Assembly (NCBI RefSeq): GCF_009831765.1
Contig: NZ_WSSB01000003.1
Span: 62,001 to 126,000, forward strand
Length of the DNA stretch: 64,000 bases
Reading direction: 5' to 3'
Origin: Craterilacuibacter sinensis
Lineage (GTDB): Bacteria > Pseudomonadota > Gammaproteobacteria > Burkholderiales > Chromobacteriaceae
The translations under genes were made by a program, and so were the position numbers. The notes below the pieces were generated by a model that was not told where the DNA came from, did no database searches, and saw only the letters and a list, made by a program, of their open reading frames with translations. Every line of letters starts with the position of its first letter. Position 1 is the first letter of the stretch. This document shows, piece by piece, positions 18,625 through 27,858 of the stretch.

Positions 18625-19965
18625 ATGATCCGCAAGTTAATCCGACGCGTGCTCGAACTGCCCGCAGAGTTGGGCAGCCGCCGTGGCAAACCCAAAGTCA
18701 TTCCGTTTGCCATGCACGGAATCCGGCGTGACGAACTCAGTCGCGGCGCCCAACGTGTAACCTCCACCTTGCAGGAAGCCGGTTTTTCCGCCTATGTGGT
18801 CGGGGGGGCCGTACGCGACCTGATGCTGGGTGTGTCACCCAAAGATTTCGATGTCGCCACCAATGCCACGCCGGAGGAGGTGCATCACCTGTTCCGCCGC
18901 TCGCGCATCATCGGTAAGCGTTTTCGCATTGTCCATGTGATGATGGGGCCGGAAACCATCGAGGTCACTACCTTCCGTGGTGGCAATATCGGCCGCAAGA
19001 ACGACTCGGGCCGCATCATGGCCGACAACTCTTACGGCTCGCAGGAAGAAGATGCGCACCGTCGCGACTTCACCGTTAATGCGCTGTTTTACAACCCGTC
19101 CGACGAGTCCATCGTCGACTTTCATCAGGGTATGCGCGATATCAAGGCCAAAAAGCTGGTGATGATCGGCCAGCCGGTGCAGCGCTACAAGGAAGATCCG
19201 GTACGCATGCTGCGCGCCGTGCGTCTGGCGGCCAAGTTAGGCTTCGCTATTGATGAAAAAACGCGCAAGCCGATTGCCTCTCATGCCGTTCTGCTCAAGG
19301 ACGAACCGGCTGCGCGCCTGTTTGACGAGTTGCTCAAGCTTTTGCTGTCCGGCCATGCCTGGGACTGCCTGACCAAATTGCGCGATGAAGGCTTGTCCGG
19401 CGGCGCCTTCCCGCTGCTGGATGTGGTTATGGGCGAGGCGGCCGATGACGGTTTTATCCGTCTGGCGCTGGATAGCACCGATGCGCGCGTACGCGACGAG
19501 CGGCCGATTTCGGTCGGATTCTTGCTGGCGACCTTGCTGTGGCGTCAGGTGGATCAGCGCTGGCAGGCCTTGCAGGCGGATGGGGAAAAACCGATTCCGG
19601 CCCTGATGCAGGCCATGGCTGATGTGGAAGCGACGCAGGACAACGATTTTGCCATTCCGCGCCGCTTTAGCGTCACCATGCGCGAAATCTGGATGCAGCA
19701 GCCGCGCTTCGATGCGCGTAGCGGCCAGCGCCCGTTCCGCTTTATGGAACAGCCGCGTTTCCGTGCCGGTTTCGACTTCCTGGCGCTGCGTGCCGCGGCC
19801 GGCGAAGTGCCGCAGTCGCTGGTGACCTGGTGGGCCGATTTCCAGAAGGGCGACAATGAAGCGCGTCAGGCGCTGATTGCCGCGGTCAAGGATGAAGAGG
19901 GTGTACCTGTGCGCAAGCGCCGCCGCCGTCCGCGCAAAAAGCCTGCTGCCGGAGATGTCGCTTGA
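18625..19965 (+). CDS. pcnB: Poly(A) polymerase I
   Basis: A 446-residue class II nucleotidyltransferase that adds poly(A) tails to RNA and promotes decay. The catalytic head has VVGGAVRDLMLG and the acidic pair in KDFDVATNA; RRDFTVNALFYN and YKEDPVRMLRAVRLAAKL follow. The C-terminal tail is very basic (RKRRRRPRKKP), as in E. coli PcnB. A tRNA nucleotidyltransferase is unlikely because of the length and this tail. Its stop overlaps the folK start. Confidence 0.93.
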   Translation: MIRKLIRRVLELPAELGSRRGKPKVIPFAMHGIRRDELSRGAQRVTSTLQEAGFSAYVVGGAVRDLMLGVSPKDFDVATNATPEEVHHLFRRSRIIGKRFRIVHVMMGPETIEVTTFRGGNIGRKNDSGRIMADNSYGSQEEDAHRRDFTVNALFYNPSDESIVDFHQGMRDIKAKKLVMIGQPVQRYKEDPVRMLRAVRLAAKLGFAIDEKTRKPIASHAVLLKDEPAARLFDELLKLLLSGHAWDCLTKLRDEGLSGGAFPLLDVVMGEAADDGFIRLALDSTDARVRDERPISVGFLLATLLWRQVDQRWQALQADGEKPIPALMQAMADVEATQDNDFAIPRRFSVTMREIWMQQPRFDARSGQRPFRFMEQPRFRAGFDFLALRAAAGEVPQSLVTWWADFQKGDNEARQALIAAVKDEEGVPVRKRRRRPRKKPAAGDVA

Positions 19966-20444
19966 CTCGCGCCTTTGTGGCTTTGGGCAGCAATCTGGAT
20001 AACCCGGCCGCCCAGCTGAAGCTGGCGCTGGTGGCGCTGGCCGCCTTGCCGGGCACCTCTTTGCTGGCAAGCTCCGCCTTGTACCGCACCACACCGGTTG
20101 GTTTTATTGCTCAGCCTGATTTTGTCAATGCCGTGGCCGAGCTGGACACCGCGCTGGATGCGGATGCCTTGCTGGATGCCCTGATGCAAATCGAGCGTAT
20201 GCATGGCCGTGTGCGTTCTTTTCGCAACGCGCCGCGCGTATTGGATCTGGACCTGCTGACTTATGGTGACGAGATCAGGCATAGTGAGGTGCTGACCCTG
20301 CCGCACCCGCGCATGCATGAGCGTGCCTTTGTGTTGCAGCCTTTGGCCCAGATTGCACCCGACTACCAGTTGGGTCATTACGGGTCGGCACGAGAGTTGG
20401 CCGAGCGCTTGGGTTCGGCTGGTATCGAGCGCCTGAACGACTAA
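19962..20444 (+). CDS. folK: 6-hydroxymethyl-7,8-dihydropterin pyrophosphokinase
   Basis: A 160-residue HPPK of folate synthesis. FVALGSNLDNP starts the protein, FVNAVAELDT follows, and RNAPRVLDLDLLTYGD is the ATP/Mg site signature. The start is TTG 19962, overlapping the pcnB stop, with GGAG at a proper distance. pcnB-folK is a common proteobacterial pair. Confidence 0.95.
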   Translation: MTRAFVALGSNLDNPAAQLKLALVALAALPGTSLLASSALYRTTPVGFIAQPDFVNAVAELDTALDADALLDALMQIERMHGRVRSFRNAPRVLDLDLLTYGDEIRHSEVLTLPHPRMHERAFVLQPLAQIAPDYQLGHYGSARELAERLGSAGIERLND

Positions 20445-20472
20445 ACCCCCGTCCGATTGTTGGAGAGCGTGC

Positions 20473-21108
20473 ATGAATCCTTTGCGTTATGTGGTGATAG
20501 AAGGGCCGATAGGTGCCGGCAAATCGACCTTGGCGCGCCGTCTGGCCGAGCATTGGGAAGTCGACCTTTTGGCCGAAGCGTCCGAGGCGAATCCTTTTTT
20601 GCCGCGTTTTTATCGCAGCATGCCGCATCACGCACTGTCTACTCAGCTCTCTTTTTTATTGCAGCGCAGTAGTGCCGCGCGCAGCATGATAGAGGGTGAG
20701 CTTCAGGGCCGGCCGGTGGTGTCGGACTTTTTGTTCGAAAAAGATGCTCTGTTTGCCCGTGCCAATCTGGATGCCGAAGAACTGGCACTCTACCGGCAAT
20801 TGACACCGCGCATCCTGCCCGAGCATCCGTCGCCCGATCTGGTGATCTATCTGGAGGCCTCGGAAGACGTGTTGTTGTCACGGGTGGCCGAGCGCGCCTG
20901 CGAGTATGAAGTTAATTTTCCTGACGGCTATCTCAAGCGGGTGCATGAGGCTTACCGCAACTTTTTTTACGAGTATGATGCCGCGCCCTTGCTGACCGTG
21001 AACACCGATCACCTCAACTTGCTTGAGGGGGGCGAAGATTTTGAATTATTGTTGCGCTGTATTAGCGAGATGCGCGGGCAGCGCAGTTATTTTAACAAGA
21101 GCGCTTGA
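20473..21108 (+). CDS. Deoxynucleoside kinase (deoxyadenosine/deoxyguanosine kinase type)
   Basis: A 211-residue cytosolic kinase. The P-loop is GPIGAGKST (residues about 11-19), SDFLFEKD carries the ERS/DR-type acidic motif region, and the LID-like stretch follows YLEAS. It phosphorylates deoxyribonucleosides for salvage. GGAGAG precedes the ATG. It sits between folK and panB, as it does in many betaproteobacteria; the exact nucleoside preference is not visible. Confidence 0.88.
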   Translation: MNPLRYVVIEGPIGAGKSTLARRLAEHWEVDLLAEASEANPFLPRFYRSMPHHALSTQLSFLLQRSSAARSMIEGELQGRPVVSDFLFEKDALFARANLDAEELALYRQLTPRILPEHPSPDLVIYLEASEDVLLSRVAERACEYEVNFPDGYLKRVHEAYRNFFYEYDAAPLLTVNTDHLNLLEGGEDFELLLRCISEMRGQRSYFNKSA

Positions 21109-21170
21109 TGCGTCTGGCCACAAGCCAGGCTTGTGCGCAGTTCCAAAGACCCTAAGGAGACACCTAGGTC

Positions 21171-21962
21171 ATGAAAGTCACTGTCAATACCCTGAACAAG
21201 ATGGCCGCCGAAGGCCGCAAGATTTCCATGCTGACTTGCTACGACGCAAGTTTTGCGAGCCTGCTGGAGGATGCCGGTGTCGATATCCTGCTGGTGGGTG
21301 ACTCGCTGGGTATGGTCATTCAGGGCGTAGATTCGACCTTGCCGGTGACGCAAGAAGAGATGGAATATCATGTGCGCTGTGTCGCGCGTGGTGCCAAACG
21401 TGCGCTGGTGCTGGGCGACATGACCTTCGGCAGCTACCAGCAAAGCCCGCAGCAGGCATTTGCCAATGCGTCGCGCCTGATCCAGGCTGGTGCGCATATG
21501 GTGAAAATCGAAGGCGGCGCCTATATGGCGGAAACCACCCGTTTCCTGTCCGAGCGCGGCATTCCGGTGTGTGCCCATATCGGGCTGACGCCGCAATTCG
21601 TCAATGCTTTTGGCGGCTACCGGGTGCAGGGCAAGAGCGAAGACGATGCGCGCCGCATCGTCAACGACGCCAAGGTGCTGGCCGAGGCCGGTGCCAGCAT
21701 GGTGCTGATGGAGTGCGTGCCCTCTGCGCTGGCGCGCGAAATCACCGAAACCGTGGCTGTGCCAACCATAGGCATTGGTGCCGGCGTCGATGTGTCCGGT
21801 CAGGTGCTGGTGTCGTACGATGCGCTCGGTGTCTATCCGGGCAAGAAGGCCCGTTTCGTCAAGAATTTCATGGCTGACGCCCAGAGCATACAGGGTGCGG
21901 TCGAAGCGTATGTCAAGGCCGTGCAGGACAAGAGCTTCCCTGCCGCCGAGCACACCTTCTAA
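21171..21962 (+). CDS. panB: 3-methyl-2-oxobutanoate hydroxymethyltransferase
   Basis: A 263-residue ketopantoate hydroxymethyltransferase, first step of pantothenate synthesis. [18 protein letters not shown] (metal-binding Asp), KIEGG and VPTIGIGAG are typical. AAGGAG lies about 12 bases before the ATG. panC follows after 10 bases. Confidence 0.96.
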   Translation: MKVTVNTLNKMAAEGRKISMLTCYDASFASLLEDAGVDILLVGDSLGMVIQGVDSTLPVTQEEMEYHVRCVARGAKRALVLGDMTFGSYQQSPQQAFANASRLIQAGAHMVKIEGGAYMAETTRFLSERGIPVCAHIGLTPQFVNAFGGYRVQGKSEDDARRIVNDAKVLAEAGASMVLMECVPSALAREITETVAVPTIGIGAGVDVSGQVLVSYDALGVYPGKKARFVKNFMADAQSIQGAVEAYVKAVQDKSFPAAEHTF

Positions 21963-21972
21963 GGGATGAACC

Positions 21973-22806
21973 ATGCAAGTCATTCGTAGCATTGCCGAGC
22001 TGCGCGCTTGGCGTAAACAAGCCGCTAGCGTCGCTTTTGTGCCGACCATGGGCAATCTGCATGCCGGCCATATTGCGCTGGTTAACGAAGCGCATCAGCA
22101 TGCCGCGCATGTGGTGGTCAGCATTTTCGTTAACCGCCTGCAGTTTGGCCAAGGGGAGGATTTTGATGCCTACCCGCGCACCTTCGATGATGATTGCGCC
22201 AAGCTGGAAGCGGCCGGCGTCGATGTGCTGTTCTTTCCGCTGGAAGCCGAGCTGTATCCGCATGTCCGCCAGTCGTTTAATGTCGAACCGCCGCATCTGC
22301 AGGACGAGTTGTGCGGGGCTTTCCGTCCCGGACATTTCCGTGGTGTCGCGACGGTGGTGACCAAGCTGTTCAATATTGTCGAGCCGGATTTTGCCTGCTT
22401 TGGCAAGAAGGACTATCAGCAGCTGGCGATTATCCGCGGCATGGTGGAAGACCTGAATAGCCCGGTGCAACTGGTACCGGTTGATACCGGCCGTGCCGAT
22501 GATGGTCTGGCCTTGTCGTCGCGTAATGGCTATCTGACGAGCGAAGAGCGTGCCGAGGCGCCGCGCCTGTACCGCAATCTCACGCTGATGCGCGAGGCCT
22601 TGCTGTCCGGCGACAGCGATTATGCGGCGCTGGAAACGCGTGCGCGCCAGGATCTGGAGGCGCATGGCTGGCGTGTCGATTATGTCGAGGTGCGTCAGGC
22701 GCAAACGCTGGAAATCGCCCATGCCGGTGAAAAAAATCTGGTGGTGCTGGTCGCTGCCCGCCTGGGCAAGACCCGCCTCATCGACAATGTAGAAGTCGCG
22801 CGTTAA
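21973..22806 (+). CDS. panC: Pantoate--beta-alanine ligase
   Basis: A 277-residue pantothenate synthetase. [15 protein letters not shown] holds the HxGH nucleotide-binding motif. [13 protein letters not shown] and LSSRNGYL (KMSKS-like) are typical. It joins pantoate, made via PanB, with beta-alanine, made by PanD from the gene downstream. Confidence 0.96.
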   Translation: MQVIRSIAELRAWRKQAASVAFVPTMGNLHAGHIALVNEAHQHAAHVVVSIFVNRLQFGQGEDFDAYPRTFDDDCAKLEAAGVDVLFFPLEAELYPHVRQSFNVEPPHLQDELCGAFRPGHFRGVATVVTKLFNIVEPDFACFGKKDYQQLAIIRGMVEDLNSPVQLVPVDTGRADDGLALSSRNGYLTSEERAEAPRLYRNLTLMREALLSGDSDYAALETRARQDLEAHGWRVDYVEVRQAQTLEIAHAGEKNLVVLVAARLGKTRLIDNVEVAR

Positions 22807-22825
22807 GCGGTCTGTCTTCTACCCG

Positions 22826-22861
22826 CATAAGGCCCGCTGCAGGTTTGCATCGGGCCTTATG
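22826..22861 (+). terminator. Perfect hairpin between panC and panD
   Basis: CATAAGGCCCG (22826-22836) pairs perfectly with CGGGCCTTATG (22851-22861), loop 14 nt. The tail is GTTTGATTGT, not a clean T-run, so it could be a weak terminator or an mRNA-stabilising hairpin that sets panD level. Confidence 0.45.
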
Positions 22862-22893
22862 GTTTGATTGTCAGGAAAAAAGGGAAATACCTC

Positions 22894-23277
22894 ATGCTCA
22901 GAAGCATGCTCAAATCCAAGCTGCACCGCGTGACGACCACGCATTCGGAACTGCACTATATCGGCTCGTGCGCCATCGATGAAAACCTGCTGGAAGCCGC
23001 CGATATTCTCGAATACGAAGAAGTCGAAATCTGGAATGTGACCAATGGCGAGCGCTTTGCGACCTACGCCATTCGCGCCGAACGTGGCTCGGGCATTATT
23101 TCGGTCAACGGTTCGGCTGCACGTCGTGCCGCGCCGGGGGATCTGTTGATCATCGCGACTTTTGCCCAGATGAACGAGCAGGAAGTCGCCGCCAACAAGC
23201 CGGCGCAGGTGTTTGTTGATGCGGATAACCGCATCACCGAAGTGAAATATGGTGCCACGCCGGTGCAAGCCGCTTAA
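22894..23277 (+). CDS. panD: Aspartate 1-decarboxylase
   Basis: A 127-residue pyruvoyl-dependent enzyme that makes beta-alanine. The self-cleavage site Gly24-Ser25 is in HYIGSCAID. The ATG giving [13 protein letters not shown] matches the family N-terminus; the longer in-frame form from 22864 does not. TNGERF...[10 protein letters not shown] also matches. It ends the panBCD group and is followed by a strong terminator. Confidence 0.95.
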   Translation: MLRSMLKSKLHRVTTTHSELHYIGSCAIDENLLEAADILEYEEVEIWNVTNGERFATYAIRAERGSGIISVNGSAARRAAPGDLLIIATFAQMNEQEVAANKPAQVFVDADNRITEVKYGATPVQAA

Positions 23278-23297
23278 GCACTGCCTGCTCTAGATGA

Positions 23298-23324
23298 AAA
23301 AATCCCGCCGCTGGCGGGATTTTT
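23298..23324. terminator. Bidirectional terminator between panD and the DUF937 gene
   Basis: AAAAATCCCGCC/GGCGGGATTTTT, a 12-bp perfect stem with a 3-nt loop and T-runs on both strands, between two convergent genes. Confidence 0.9.
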
Positions 23325-23347
23325 GCTGTCCGGAAAGTGCCGTGCGA

Positions 23348-24460
23348 TTATTTGATTTCCACCTCCACGCGGCGGGATTCGCGATTGTCGGCCATGTCGG
23401 CCACGGTGTAGACCGGTTCTTCCAGTACGATCTGATCGGCTTGAACACCGGCTTCCGTCAGTAGCTTCTGGACTGCTGTAGCGCGGTTTTTGGCCAGTTC
23501 GATATTGTGTGCCGGCTCACCGGTTTTATCATGGTAACCACTGATGCTGATCTTGGCGGCGGGATTGGCGTTGGCATATTCGGCGATGGCCGCCAGTTCA
23601 TTCCTGCTGCTGGCGGGGGGCGTAAATACATCGATATCAAAATAGATGCGGGCGGCTGCCGGCTTGCCGGCAAGGGCGGGGGGCTCCATGGCTGCGGGTG
23701 CTGCTGGCGCTGGGGGTGGCGCTTCCGCTTGTTTCATGACCTGGGGCTGTTCGGGCTGGATAGCTTGTTCGCTACAACCGCGAAATTGAAAGATGCCGAA
23801 CAGAATGGCGGCAAGTCCGAGCAGCCATAGCCACCAGCGGCCAAAGCCGGATTTTTCTGCGACAGCCTCGATCTTGTGGCCGGCATCCGGGATGGCTTGG
23901 GCGACTGCCTTGGGCGCCGCTCCGATTAAAGAACCCAGGCCCAGCATGGCCGTGATCGCTGCGGGTATCTGTCCGGATAAAAAGCTTTCCTGTCCCTTGA
24001 ACAGGCTGCTCAGGGCACTTGCATCTATGGTGCCGCCGCCGGCCTGATTCCTGAGGAAACCGAGAACGAAGGGGGTGGCTAAAGCCAGTAGTTTGTCCAT
24101 TGACAGCAGATTTAAATGGCTTTCGCTGGCGAGTGTAGAGGTCAGTGGAGCGAGTTTTTCACCAAAGAGGGATGACAACTGCTGCTGTCCCATGGCAGAG
24201 ACTACGCCTATCTTGTCGGGCGTGAGCAAGGTGCCTGCATCCTGCAATAATGGCAGGTTGGGGGCATTGACTAGCTCCAGCAGTTTGTTGGTTCCGCCGG
24301 CACTGGTGTTCTCCTTGAACAGGCTGGCGAGCAAGACTGGAATGGCGGTGCCCAGAGCGTTCTTGATGCCGGTCGCGGGCTCTCCCAGATGCTGGGCTGC
24401 GAGTCCGGTGAAGGGGCCTGCCAGGCCCTGTTTTAGGGTATCGAGTAAGTTGACGTGCAT
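23348..24460 (-). CDS. DUF937 domain protein with C-terminal OmpA domain
   Basis: 370 residues. The N-terminal two thirds contain repeated DUF937-like helices (LLDTLKQGL...; LGTAIPVLLASLF; LALATPFVLGFL). One membrane segment (WWLWLLGLAAILFGIFQF, about residue 215) is followed by a Pro/Ala linker. A C-terminal OmpA-like peptidoglycan-binding domain has YFDIDVFTPP, ISGYHDKTG and NRATAVQKLL. Position around the segment suggests the DUF937 part is cytoplasmic and the OmpA part periplasmic. ATG 24460 is preferred because GGGAG lies 7 bases upstream. Related architectures exist; the function is unknown. Confidence 0.8.
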   Translation of the reverse strand: MHVNLLDTLKQGLAGPFTGLAAQHLGEPATGIKNALGTAIPVLLASLFKENTSAGGTNKLLELVNAPNLPLLQDAGTLLTPDKIGVVSAMGQQQLSSLFGEKLAPLTSTLASESHLNLLSMDKLLALATPFVLGFLRNQAGGGTIDASALSSLFKGQESFLSGQIPAAITAMLGLGSLIGAAPKAVAQAIPDAGHKIEAVAEKSGFGRWWLWLLGLAAILFGIFQFRGCSEQAIQPEQPQVMKQAEAPPPAPAAPAAMEPPALAGKPAAARIYFDIDVFTPPASSRNELAAIAEYANANPAAKISISGYHDKTGEPAHNIELAKNRATAVQKLLTEAGVQADQIVLEEPVYTVADMADNRESRRVEVEIK

Positions 24461-24626
24461 TTCCATACTCCCGGTCGGGTGGTGTTGGTATGTAAGACAA
24501 TACAAAACAATGGCTTACGTGCATTACGTCAACTTAGTCCATCTTTTTTTTCTTTGTCTGCTTTTAACGCGATGTGGGCTGTTTTATGTTTTATTCTGCT
24601 GGAGTCGCGCACCCCCGGCCAGCCGC

Positions 24627-25901
24627 TCACAAGCCGGGCAATGATCCGGCGTGGAGGGCGGGAGCCTGATCGCCCAGCCACTGCAGCAACTGGCGCTTAA
24701 CCTCGGGGCTGCTTAACAGTGCCATATGGCTGGTGTTGTAGGCGATGCTCTGGTTTTGCGGGGAAAACTGCAAGACGCGCTGCGGATCTGCATGTTCGCC
24801 CAGCGCACTGGATAGCGGTACCAGACCGTCGCCCAGAATGGATTCGGTCAGCGTGCCGCGCTTGCTCGCCGTTGTCGCCGCGATGGTGTAACAGACGACA
24901 CCTGCAGGCAAGGGAAGAATTTGCCTGTCGTCCGGTTTGCGCCGGAAACGGTCATGACCTTGCCAGTCTTCATCCAGTACGTGGCCGTACCTCAGATCGG
25001 TAATGCCGGCGCTGCGCAACTGGCCAATCTTAGCCAGCGGCGCGCTATAGGGCGTACTGCCCAGAATGACATCTATCCAGTTGCCGGCCTTCTCCAGCGG
25101 TGCACCATGGTGCGGCGTGCCCAGAAATACGATGTTCTGCAGCGCGTCTGGCCAGGAAAAGTCCGCCGCCCGGGCATAATGAATAGCGCTGCGGATCAGT
25201 AAGCCGCCCATGCTGTGTGCCAGCACGGTCAGCTCGCTAATGGGTACTGGCCACTGGGACAGTGTCTGTTCCAATAGCTCGGCCAGTGCGTGGCCATTTT
25301 GCGAGACATGCAGGCCGCTGTTGTAACGCAGGTAAAGCGGGGTATAGCCCAGCGCATCGGCCAGCAGGGTGCCATGATCGAACTCCGCCTCTGGCTGGCC
25401 GCTGCACCATTGCAGGTCATTCATGCACAAACCGTGTATCAGCAGCAAAACCTTGCCCTGACCCGCTGGGCACGCAGCCATTTCCAGCGGTGCACCCTGA
25501 TGGCGTAAGCTCATTGTCAGGGCAAACGGGCTGTGATGCGCTTGCAGCTTGTCACCCATCACGCCATTCAGTGCCGCCAGTAGCGCAAGCCGCTCTCGGC
25601 TGTCTTGCTCCGACTCATTAGACGGGGAGAGTCGTGTTTCCAGGCTAGAGAAAGCCCGTTGCAGGCCTTGGTCAATTAGGCGGGTCACGCCGCGTACGCT
25701 CTGGTACACAAAGCCGGTAATGCCGGCAGTCTGCCCGGGTGCCGCGCCGCCTGACATGCCCAATGTCTTTCTGATCGACTGGTGGACGTTTTCGACAATA
25801 TGGCTGCTATGGGTGACTGCCAGGCCCGCTAATTGGCTGAGTCCGCGCAAATCGCTTGCCCGCCAGTGCTGGCCCGGCTTGACGTGATGGGGTGACGGCA
25901 T
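24627..25901 (-). CDS. Alpha/beta hydrolase (lipase-like, PGAP1/esterase type)
   Basis: 424 residues. The nucleophile elbow is AHSMGG (about residue 245). LLLIHGLCMNDLQW provides the oxyanion loop, and a late GDGLVPLSSALG and NTSHMALL supply the likely acid and His. There is no signal peptide, so it is probably cytosolic. ATG 25901 is used; in-frame codons up to 26054 would add about 50 unremarkable residues. Substrate is unknown. Confidence 0.75.
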   Translation of the reverse strand: MPSPHHVKPGQHWRASDLRGLSQLAGLAVTHSSHIVENVHQSIRKTLGMSGGAAPGQTAGITGFVYQSVRGVTRLIDQGLQRAFSSLETRLSPSNESEQDSRERLALLAALNGVMGDKLQAHHSPFALTMSLRHQGAPLEMAACPAGQGKVLLLIHGLCMNDLQWCSGQPEAEFDHGTLLADALGYTPLYLRYNSGLHVSQNGHALAELLEQTLSQWPVPISELTVLAHSMGGLLIRSAIHYARAADFSWPDALQNIVFLGTPHHGAPLEKAGNWIDVILGSTPYSAPLAKIGQLRSAGITDLRYGHVLDEDWQGHDRFRRKPDDRQILPLPAGVVCYTIAATTASKRGTLTESILGDGLVPLSSALGEHADPQRVLQFSPQNQSIAYNTSHMALLSSPEVKRQLLQWLGDQAPALHAGSLPGL

Positions 25902-26083
25902 GGTGGGCTCACTCGCTAGAAATGCTCGTGCAAACAGGTGTTTGCCTGTGTCGAGACTACGCGCAGTTGCCCGCCTTGTCGTGTCCTGCTGCCAGGCAGC
26001 GGGATCTTTGTGGTAGAAAAGCCCTGTCAGCCAGAGCTTGGCTCTATGCATCAACTTGGCTTAACGGTCAGACAAAGGCACGC

Positions 26084-26872
26084 TCAAAGCATGGAGGTGC
26101 TTGCCGCACTGGATAGCTGCCATCCGGCCACCTGCTGGCTGACCGCCAGCGGCCAGCGATAGACGCGCGAGAGCGCTGCCGGTTCCAGTACCTTGTCAGG
26201 GCTGCCATAGCCGACCAGCTTGCCCGCATCCAGCAAGGCCAGCCATGTAGCGTGGTTGGCCGCCAATGTCAGGTCGTGCAGTACTTCGATGACCGTATGT
26301 CCAGCTGCTGCCAGTGTTTGCAGCAAGCGCTGCAAACGGAATTGCTGGCGCAGATCCAGATGGTTGGTCGGTTCGTCCAGCAGCAGAACCTGAGCCTGCT
26401 GTGCCAGCGCGCGTGCGATGGCCGCCCGCTGGCGCTCCCCGCCGGAGAGGCTATCCAGCCGCTTGCCTGCCAGTTGTTCCAGCTCGCAGCGGGCCAGTGC
26501 CTCGTCCAGTACGGCTCGATCGGCTGCGCGTGGCTGGGAAAATGGTCCCAAATGCGGCATCCGGCCCAGTAATACGAATTCAGTAACCGTCAGCGGTAAA
26601 CCGGCCGGTATGTGTTGCGGGACATAGGCGATGCGCTTTGCACGTTCGGCTGCGCTCAGTGCATAGACATCGTCACCGCCCAGAACTACCTGGCCGCAAG
26701 CGGGTTTTGCCAGCCCTGCCATCAGGCGCAGCAGGGTGGTTTTACCTGCGCCATTGGGGCCGAGCAAGGCACAGACCTGACCGGCGGGGACATGTAGCGA
26801 CAGATTGTCGATGACTGTCCGATTCCCTCGCAGCAGGCTGATTTCATTCAGATCAAATACCATTTCAGCCAT
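26084..26872 (-). CDS. hmuV: Heme ABC transporter ATP-binding protein
   Basis: 262 residues. Walker A is GPNGAGKTT (about 34-42), the signature is LSGGERQR, Walker B is VLLLDEPTNHLD, and the switch His lies in EVLHD. AAGGAG precedes ATG 26872, which overlaps the end of the permease gene by 8 bases. By context it powers heme import with HmuT and HmuU; its own sequence would also fit siderophore import. Confidence 0.9.
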   Translation of the reverse strand: MAEMVFDLNEISLLRGNRTVIDNLSLHVPAGQVCALLGPNGAGKTTLLRLMAGLAKPACGQVVLGGDDVYALSAAERAKRIAYVPQHIPAGLPLTVTEFVLLGRMPHLGPFSQPRAADRAVLDEALARCELEQLAGKRLDSLSGGERQRAAIARALAQQAQVLLLDEPTNHLDLRQQFRLQRLLQTLAAAGHTVIEVLHDLTLAANHATWLALLDAGKLVGYGSPDKVLEPAALSRVYRWPLAVSQQVAGWQLSSAASTSML

Positions 26873-27857
26873 TGACTAGACTCCTTTGCTGGCGGGCAAA
26901 TAGCCAGACGAAAAACGGCGGGCCGGCAAAAGCGGCAATCAGGCCAACCGGAATGTCGATCGGCCACACGACTGTGCGTGCCAGCGTGTCAGCTGCCAGC
27001 AGAAATAGTGCGCCCCCCCAGGCCGAAAGCAGGATCATGCGGCGTCTGCAGCCCCCAACCAGCACGGCGACCAGATTGGGCACCATCATGCCGACAAAGC
27101 CGATCACCCCCGACAAGGCGACGGCACCACCGGTCGCCAGCGCGGCACCGATGGCGGCCAGATACCGGGTACGCACGACATCGACGCCCAGCGAACGCGC
27201 GGCATCCTCACCCAGCAGCAGGCAATCCAGATCGCGTGCGATCCATAGCAGCAGTGCGATGCCGGTGAGCGCGACCAGGGCGCACGCACCCAGCCGCTCT
27301 GGTGTTGCCGCAGCCAGGTTGCCGGCAAGCCAGGCGCTGGCTGCGCGCAGTGTCAGATCATCAGACAGAAACAGCATCAGGCTGATCAGCGCGCCGCAAA
27401 ACGCGCCGACCACCAGCCCCATCAGCAACAGGCCGGCAAGACCGCCGCGTACCAGCCGTGTCAGCGCCAGAATAAGCCAGGTCGCAGCCAAGCCACCTGC
27501 AAATGCGGCCAGAGGCAGGGGCAGGGCATGCCAGCCCAGTGCCAGCACGGCGACGACTGCGAGGGCTGCGCCACCCGAGGTGCCGATCAGGCCAGGGTCG
27601 GCCAGCGGATTGCGAAACAGCGCCTGTAGCGCGGCCCCGCTGGCAGCCAGTGCCGCGCCGACCAGAAGGGCGGTTGCGATGCGCGGCAGGCGCAGCGCCT
27701 GGGTTAGCGGATCGGATAAGTCGGGCCAGGCCAGCGCATCGCCCTGGCTTGCCAGCGCCAGTAGCGGCAGCAATAGCGTGGCTGCCAGTAATATGCCCAT
27801 CAGGCGGTGCATCGGGTTCATGGTGCCAGGCGCAAGCCTTGTCTCGATAACGGCCAT
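26865..27857 (-). CDS. hmuU: Heme ABC transporter permease (FecCD family)
   Basis: 330 residues with about ten membrane segments. RLPRIATALLVGAALAASGA is the FecCD start signature, and NPLADPGLIGTSGGAAL is the loop contacting the ATPase. The C-terminal GPPFFVWLF is also typical. It starts one base after the hmuT stop, so it is in the same transcript. Confidence 0.92.
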   Translation of the reverse strand: MAVIETRLAPGTMNPMHRLMGILLAATLLLPLLALASQGDALAWPDLSDPLTQALRLPRIATALLVGAALAASGAALQALFRNPLADPGLIGTSGGAALAVVAVLALGWHALPLPLAAFAGGLAATWLILALTRLVRGGLAGLLLMGLVVGAFCGALISLMLFLSDDLTLRAASAWLAGNLAAATPERLGACALVALTGIALLLWIARDLDCLLLGEDAARSLGVDVVRTRYLAAIGAALATGGAVALSGVIGFVGMMVPNLVAVLVGGCRRRMILLSAWGGALFLLAADTLARTVVWPIDIPVGLIAAFAGPPFFVWLFARQQRSLVNG

Positions 27858-27858
27858 C

